From Flavobacterium psychrophilum (GTDB lineage Bacteria; Bacteroidota; Bacteroidia; Flavobacteriales; Flavobacteriaceae): a stretch of DNA of 10,329 nucleotides. Within the stretch, counting starts at the first letter, position 1; each line of letters starts with the position of its first letter. The position numbers and the translations under genes were made by a program. The notes under the pieces were generated by a model. That model saw only the letters and a program-made list of their open reading frames with translations, did not search any database and had not been told where the DNA came from. The stretch covers positions 1 through 10,329 of the forward strand of contig CAMDGJ010000092.1 in NCBI GenBank assembly GCA_945897545.1, given 5' to 3'. Shown in pieces: positions 7,299 through 10,329 of the stretch.

Positions 7299-7375
7299 TG
7301 ATTTTAGATTTTAGATTGCAGTTTTCAGATTGCAGATTTTTAATTTTTAATTCGAAATTCTTAATTCATAATTAA
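7299..7375. repeat. Array of eleven degenerate 7-base units filling the intergenic gap
   Basis: From 7299 to 7375 the plus strand divides exactly into eleven 7-base units, all with TT at positions 4-5. The left five are of the type AGATTTT / AGATTGC / AGTTTTC; the right ones drift to TAATTTT and TAATTCA. AGATTTT and AGATTGC each occur twice. The array occupies the whole gap between the stop of the CCG-domain gene (7377) and the start of the 160-residue gene (7297). The period of seven rules out coding use. Function is unknown. Confidence 0.75.
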
Positions 7376-7376
7376 T

Positions 7377-8168
7377 TTATAAATCTTGTGCATTAGCAAT
7401 TAATTCGGCGATATCCATCACTTTTACCGTGCCTTCTTTTTCTTTGTTTTTGATACCGTCAGTCATCATGGTATTGCAAAAAGGACATCCTGCAGCAATG
7501 ATATCCGGAGCAGTTTGTAGAGCGTCTTCGGGTCTTTCGATATTAACTTCCTTGTTTCCTTGCTCTGCATCTTTAAACATTTGTGCGCCACCGGCACCAC
7601 AGCATAAACCATTCGCACGTGAGCGTTTCATTTCGACTAATTCAGCGTCTAACTTTTGAATTAAATCACGGGGAGCTTCGTATACATTATTGGCTCGGCC
7701 TAAATAACATGGATCGTGAAAAGTAATTCTTTTTCCCTTAAACTGTCCGCCTTCAATGGTTAATCTTCCATCGTCCAACAAAGATTTCAAAAACTCTGTA
7801 TGATGCAAAACTTCATATCTACCGCCTAATTCTGGATATTCATTTTTCAAGGTATTGAAACAATGCGGACATGCAGTAACGATTTTTCCCACTTCATAGG
7901 CATTCAATATCTCTATATTTGTCATCGCTTGCATTTGAAAGAGGAATTCGTTTCCAGCTCTTTTCGCTGGATCGCCAGTGCAACTTTCTTCAGTTCCCAG
8001 AACAGCAAATGACACATTTGCACGATTCAAGATTCGCACAAAAGCCCTTGTTATTTTTTTTGATCTGTCATCAAAACTTCCAGCACAACCTACCCAAAAT
8101 AACACTTCTGGTTGTTTGCCTTGAGCTAACATTTCGGCCATTGTGGGTACACTTAATATTTCTTGCAT
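7377..8168 (-). CDS. CCG-domain (heterodisulfide reductase/glycolate oxidase-type) iron-sulfur protein
   Basis: A 263-residue soluble protein made of two cysteine-rich CCG domains (old name DUF224), as in HdrB, LutA, GlpC and the C-terminal half of FadF/EMO. Domain 1 has C28 (VGCAG), C63 (ESCTGDPAKRAGNE) and C100/C103 (ACPHC). Domain 2 has C154 (HDPCYLGR), C189-C190 (LCCGAGG) and C228/C231 (GCPFC). Domain 2 is a full CX~34CCX~37CXXC motif that can hold a noncubane cluster; domain 1 has one Cys where the consensus has two. There is no N-terminal ferredoxin domain: that part is in the upstream gene, which ends 58 bp earlier. Together they cover the domain set of one EMO/FadF-type reductase, and I infer that they form one complex on the inner face of the membrane. 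Other possible roles are lactate/glycolate oxidation partners, but no FAD-linked oxidase gene is adjacent. Confidence 0.9.
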   Translation of the reverse strand: MQEILSVPTMAEMLAQGKQPEVLFWVGCAGSFDDRSKKITRAFVRILNRANVSFAVLGTEESCTGDPAKRAGNEFLFQMQAMTNIEILNAYEVGKIVTACPHCFNTLKNEYPELGGRYEVLHHTEFLKSLLDDGRLTIEGGQFKGKRITFHDPCYLGRANNVYEAPRDLIQKLDAELVEMKRSRANGLCCGAGGAQMFKDAEQGNKEVNIERPEDALQTAPDIIAAGCPFCNTMMTDGIKNKEKEGTVKVMDIAELIANAQDL

Positions 8169-8193
8169 AATAAATTTTTTGATTCGATTAATT

Positions 8194-8225
8194 GTTTAAT
8201 CGGTTAAACGTTTAACCGATTAAAC
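8194..8225. repeat. Perfect 32-bp palindrome between the two iron-sulfur genes
   Basis: GTTTAATCGGTTAAAC is followed directly by its exact reverse complement, giving a perfect 16+16 palindrome centred between 8209 and 8210. Each arm is itself an interrupted palindrome (GTTTAA, four bases, TTAAAC). The same stretch has an 8-base period from 8179 to 8226 (units such as TTTAATCG, GTTAAACG, TTTAACCG). It lies one base after the stop of the membrane subunit gene and 25 bases before the start of the CCG-domain gene. In RNA it would form a long stem, with no T-run after it, so it is not a standard terminator. Confidence 0.85.
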
Positions 8226-8226
8226 A

Positions 8227-9561
8227 TTAATTTTCGTTTTTCCAATTTAATCGGTCTTGCTGATTATATTGCCATGGTGCACCATTATTTTCAATATTAG
8301 CCATCATAGCGTTTACTGGCATTGGTGCAGCGCTTTGTTCCATAACTAGATAGCGCCTCATATCCATAATTATTGAAAGTGGACTGATGTTTACTGGACA
8401 TTCTTCGACACAAGCGTTACAAGATGTACAAGCCCATAATTCTTCGGGTGTGATGTAATCGTTCAACAATGATTTGTTGTCTGGAACAAAAATACCTTTA
8501 TTTGCATCTATATTTCTACCTACTTCTTCCATTCTATCTCTCGTGTCCATCATTATTTTTCGAGGCGATAATTTTTTTCCAGTTATATTAGCTGGACAAG
8601 ATGAAGTACAGCGACCACATTCGGTGCAGGTGTACGCATTCAATAATTGCACCCAATTTAAATCTTGAATATCACTGGCACCAAACTTAGCTGGAGCTGC
8701 GTTTTCGTCAATAATTGGCGTTGCATAAGGATCGGCATTAGGATCCATCATCATTTTTACTTCTTTAGTAACTGATTTCAAATTGTCCAGTTGCCCTTTT
8801 GAATTCAAATCAGCAAAATACGTATTTGGGAAAGCCAATAAAATGTGAAGGTGTTTTGAAACATACAGATAATTCATAAAAAACAAAATTCCTATAATGT
8901 GTAAACACCAAAATAGTTCGTATAAAACCATCACTAATTCACTAGAAACTCCGTTAAATAATGGCTCTATGAATTGACTAACTGGAAAAAAACCTGCTTT
9001 AGTGAAATGGGAAAAACCTCCGGGAATATTTTGCAAATGTAAATCCGAGGCATTCATCAATAAAAACAAGGACATCAAAACTACTTCGAAATACAAAATG
9101 TAATTGGCGTCATTTTTGGGCCAGCCAGTCAAATCTTTACTTGTAAAACGTTTTAATTTGATCACATTTCTTCTTGACCAAAAAGCAAACACCGCAATTA
9201 AAACCAGTAAAGCCAATATTTCAAATGAAGCGATCAATACATCGTAAATCACTCCAATTGGGGCAAAAATTCTGTGTGTCCCAAATAAACCATCAATAAT
9301 AATCTCTAACAATTCAATATTGATGATAATAAAACCAACGTAAACAATGACATGAAGTATTCCAGCAACCGGTCGTTTGACCATTTTTGATTGTCCAAGG
9401 GCAATCATTGCCATATTTGTCCAACGAGATTTTGGGTTATCGCTCCGATTTACATCTATGCCAAGATTTATGTTTCTGATGATTTTTTTTACATTTAAAT
9501 AAAAGTAACCAAAACCTATTGACAGTAGTATTGCAAATAAAATATTATCTAGATAACTCAT
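8227..9561 (-). CDS. Membrane-bound 4Fe-4S protein, probable quinone-reductase subunit (EMO/FadF N-terminal half)
   Basis: A 444-residue inner-membrane protein. Five hydrophobic helices are visible (about 4-22, 64-88, 104-127, 153-171, 207-233), like the NarI-type cytochrome b domain. H70 (GILHVIVYVGF) in helix 2, and H221 and H237/H239 (CLHIIG, SKHLHIL) around helix 5, are candidate heme ligands. A cytoplasmic ferredoxin domain follows with two CxxCxxCxxxCP motifs: C312/315/318/322 and C378/381/384/388. In single-chain FadF/EMO proteins two CCG domains come next; here they are a separate gene 58 bp downstream. By family knowledge such proteins pass electrons from electron-transfer flavoprotein to menaquinone. 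Genes for the flavoprotein are not in the window, so this role is an inference. The start at 9561 is 5 bp after the MCE gene's stop, which indicates one transcript. Confidence 0.9.
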   Translation of the reverse strand: MSYLDNILFAILLSIGFGYFYLNVKKIIRNINLGIDVNRSDNPKSRWTNMAMIALGQSKMVKRPVAGILHVIVYVGFIIINIELLEIIIDGLFGTHRIFAPIGVIYDVLIASFEILALLVLIAVFAFWSRRNVIKLKRFTSKDLTGWPKNDANYILYFEVVLMSLFLLMNASDLHLQNIPGGFSHFTKAGFFPVSQFIEPLFNGVSSELVMVLYELFWCLHIIGILFFMNYLYVSKHLHILLAFPNTYFADLNSKGQLDNLKSVTKEVKMMMDPNADPYATPIIDENAAPAKFGASDIQDLNWVQLLNAYTCTECGRCTSSCPANITGKKLSPRKIMMDTRDRMEEVGRNIDANKGIFVPDNKSLLNDYITPEELWACTSCNACVEECPVNISPLSIIMDMRRYLVMEQSAAPMPVNAMMANIENNGAPWQYNQQDRLNWKNEN

Positions 9562-9566
9562 AAATG

Positions 9567-10329
9567 CTAGTTTTTAACTTTAGTAATTGTATCGGTTGAC
9601 CGACTTATGTATGGTTTCTCTTTTTTTCCAAAAACAGAAACATTTACATATCGCGTTGGATGAAGCCTAACGTCTTCCAACAACAATTCTAATTCTTTTG
9701 TAGTTTTTTCTAAATTTTTATACAACTCTTCGTCTGTCAATAATTTGCCCATACTGCCTTTTCCCGCCTGGAGATCTGACATTATTTTATCTACGCTTAC
9801 TAATGTTTTCTCCAAATTTTGAACAGTTTGGCCTAAATTAGCTTTGTTTAAAGAATCCGATATTTTAGAAAAATTACTTGATACTTTGTTGAAATTGGTC
9901 ACAATTCCATTGATTTGACTTTTATTATCATCAAGAATTATGTTCACACTTGCTGATGCTTTGTGAAATTGCGCTATAGTTTTATTTAATTCTGACAGAC
10001 TGTTTTTTAAATCTGCTTGCCCTTTTTTATCAAGTACATTATTAAGTCCTGATACTAATTCGTCAACATTGTGAAGTAGTTTTTCGAATTTTTCTTGAAG
10101 AGGAACCAATTTTTCTTTCAAAGATTCTGTAAGTCCCGCGGTAATTTCTCCTTTTAAGGTATCGCCATCTTCCAAAATTGATTTGTCAGCAAAATTTGGA
10201 TAAATAGCAATTTGTTTTCCCACAATAAACCCTGGTTCATAAATGGCAGCTCTACTCGATTTAGAAATTGGAAAATCTTTTTTTAACTGCAATTCAACAA
10301 GTATTTTACCTGTATTATTATTTAAAGTA
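9567..10329 (-). CDS. MlaD/MCE-family lipid transport protein, N-terminus outside the window
   Basis: The frame is open from the right edge (last complete codon 10328-10326) to the stop at 9567, 253 codons. An apparent TTG start at 10292 is not real: the reading continues upstream with GKILVEL, the middle of an MCE domain, and the usual N-terminal membrane anchor must lie beyond the edge. I estimate some 65-70 residues are missing. The visible MCE part covers LKKDFPISKSSRAAIYEPGF and VGKQIAIYPNF. A long helical region with heptad-like patterns follows (about 10160 to 9750), then a conserved tail with SMGKLLTDEELY and LHPTRYVNVSVFGKK. MCE proteins are periplasmic parts of ABC systems that move phospholipids between membranes (mlaE/mlaF partners not in the window). 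The gene is 5 bp ahead of the iron-sulfur membrane protein. Confidence 0.92.
   Translation of the reverse strand, partial: TLNNNTGKILVELQLKKDFPISKSSRAAIYEPGFIVGKQIAIYPNFADKSILEDGDTLKGEITAGLTESLKEKLVPLQEKFEKLLHNVDELVSGLNNVLDKKGQADLKNSLSELNKTIAQFHKASASVNIILDDNKSQINGIVTNFNKVSSNFSKISDSLNKANLGQTVQNLEKTLVSVDKIMSDLQAGKGSMGKLLTDEELYKNLEKTTKELELLLEDVRLHPTRYVNVSVFGKKEKPYISRSTDTITKVKN

Noticed and set aside
7299..8226. Repeat-filled gaps as a CRISPR array or attachment sites
   Set aside because: Units are 7-8 bases, contiguous and without spacers, and no integrase, cas gene or target-site duplication is present.
10290..10292. TTG as the start codon of the MCE protein
   Set aside because: The frame stays open to the window edge and the upstream residues continue the MCE domain, so the gene is truncated by the window rather than starting here.

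Overview
The window looks like a chromosomal segment of a low-GC Bacteroidota, most likely Flavobacterium or a close relative (inference). The signs are AT-rich sequence, promoter-like TTTG / TAnnTTTG elements instead of TTGACA/TATAAT, a TPR-containing hybrid histidine kinase, a bacillithiol-type glycosyltransferase, a two-gene membrane iron-sulfur reductase next to an MCE protein, and period-7 and period-8 AT-rich repeats between genes. It is mostly housekeeping. I see no phage, IS element, CRISPR array, tRNA or rRNA, and no gene-free stretch longer than about 200 bases.

Layout, left to right. 1-1887 (minus): N-terminal 629 codons of a TPR hybrid sensor kinase, cut by the window edge at the start of its receiver domain, with its own promoter. 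2025-2059: strong minus-strand terminator that isolates the kinase from the gene upstream. 2087-3349 (minus): DAACS-family dicarboxylate/glutamate:cation symporter. 3413-4477 (minus): chorismate synthase aroC, 63 bp upstream of the symporter and perhaps co-transcribed with it. 4478-4670: divergent intergenic region with a promoter facing each way. 4671-5102 (plus): small secreted, probably outer-membrane beta-barrel protein, the only plus-strand gene. 5125-5158: hairpin terminator usable from both sides.

From the right edge down to 5159 six genes all read on the minus strand: an MCE/MlaD lipid-transport protein (its start is outside the window), a five-helix membrane protein with two [4Fe-4S] motifs, a CCG-domain iron-sulfur protein, a conserved 160-residue protein of unknown function, bshA (first step of bacillithiol synthesis) and a PrcB-domain lipoprotein. 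Spacing is 5 bp, 58 bp, 79 bp, 97 bp and a 4-bp ATGA overlap. The two iron-sulfur genes together resemble one EMO/FadF-type electron-transfer flavoprotein:menaquinone oxidoreductase split in two. That is my best functional reading of the pair; it is not demonstrated by the sequence alone.

The most unusual non-coding structures lie in the gaps of this right-hand array: a perfect 32-bp palindrome built on an 8-base period between the two iron-sulfur genes, and a gap made entirely of eleven degenerate 7-base units. Shorter stretches of the same 7-base period occur before aroC and between aroC and the symporter. I did not find a clearly new multi-gene system. The repeat-filled gaps and the split reductase linked to an MCE gene deserve the closest look.
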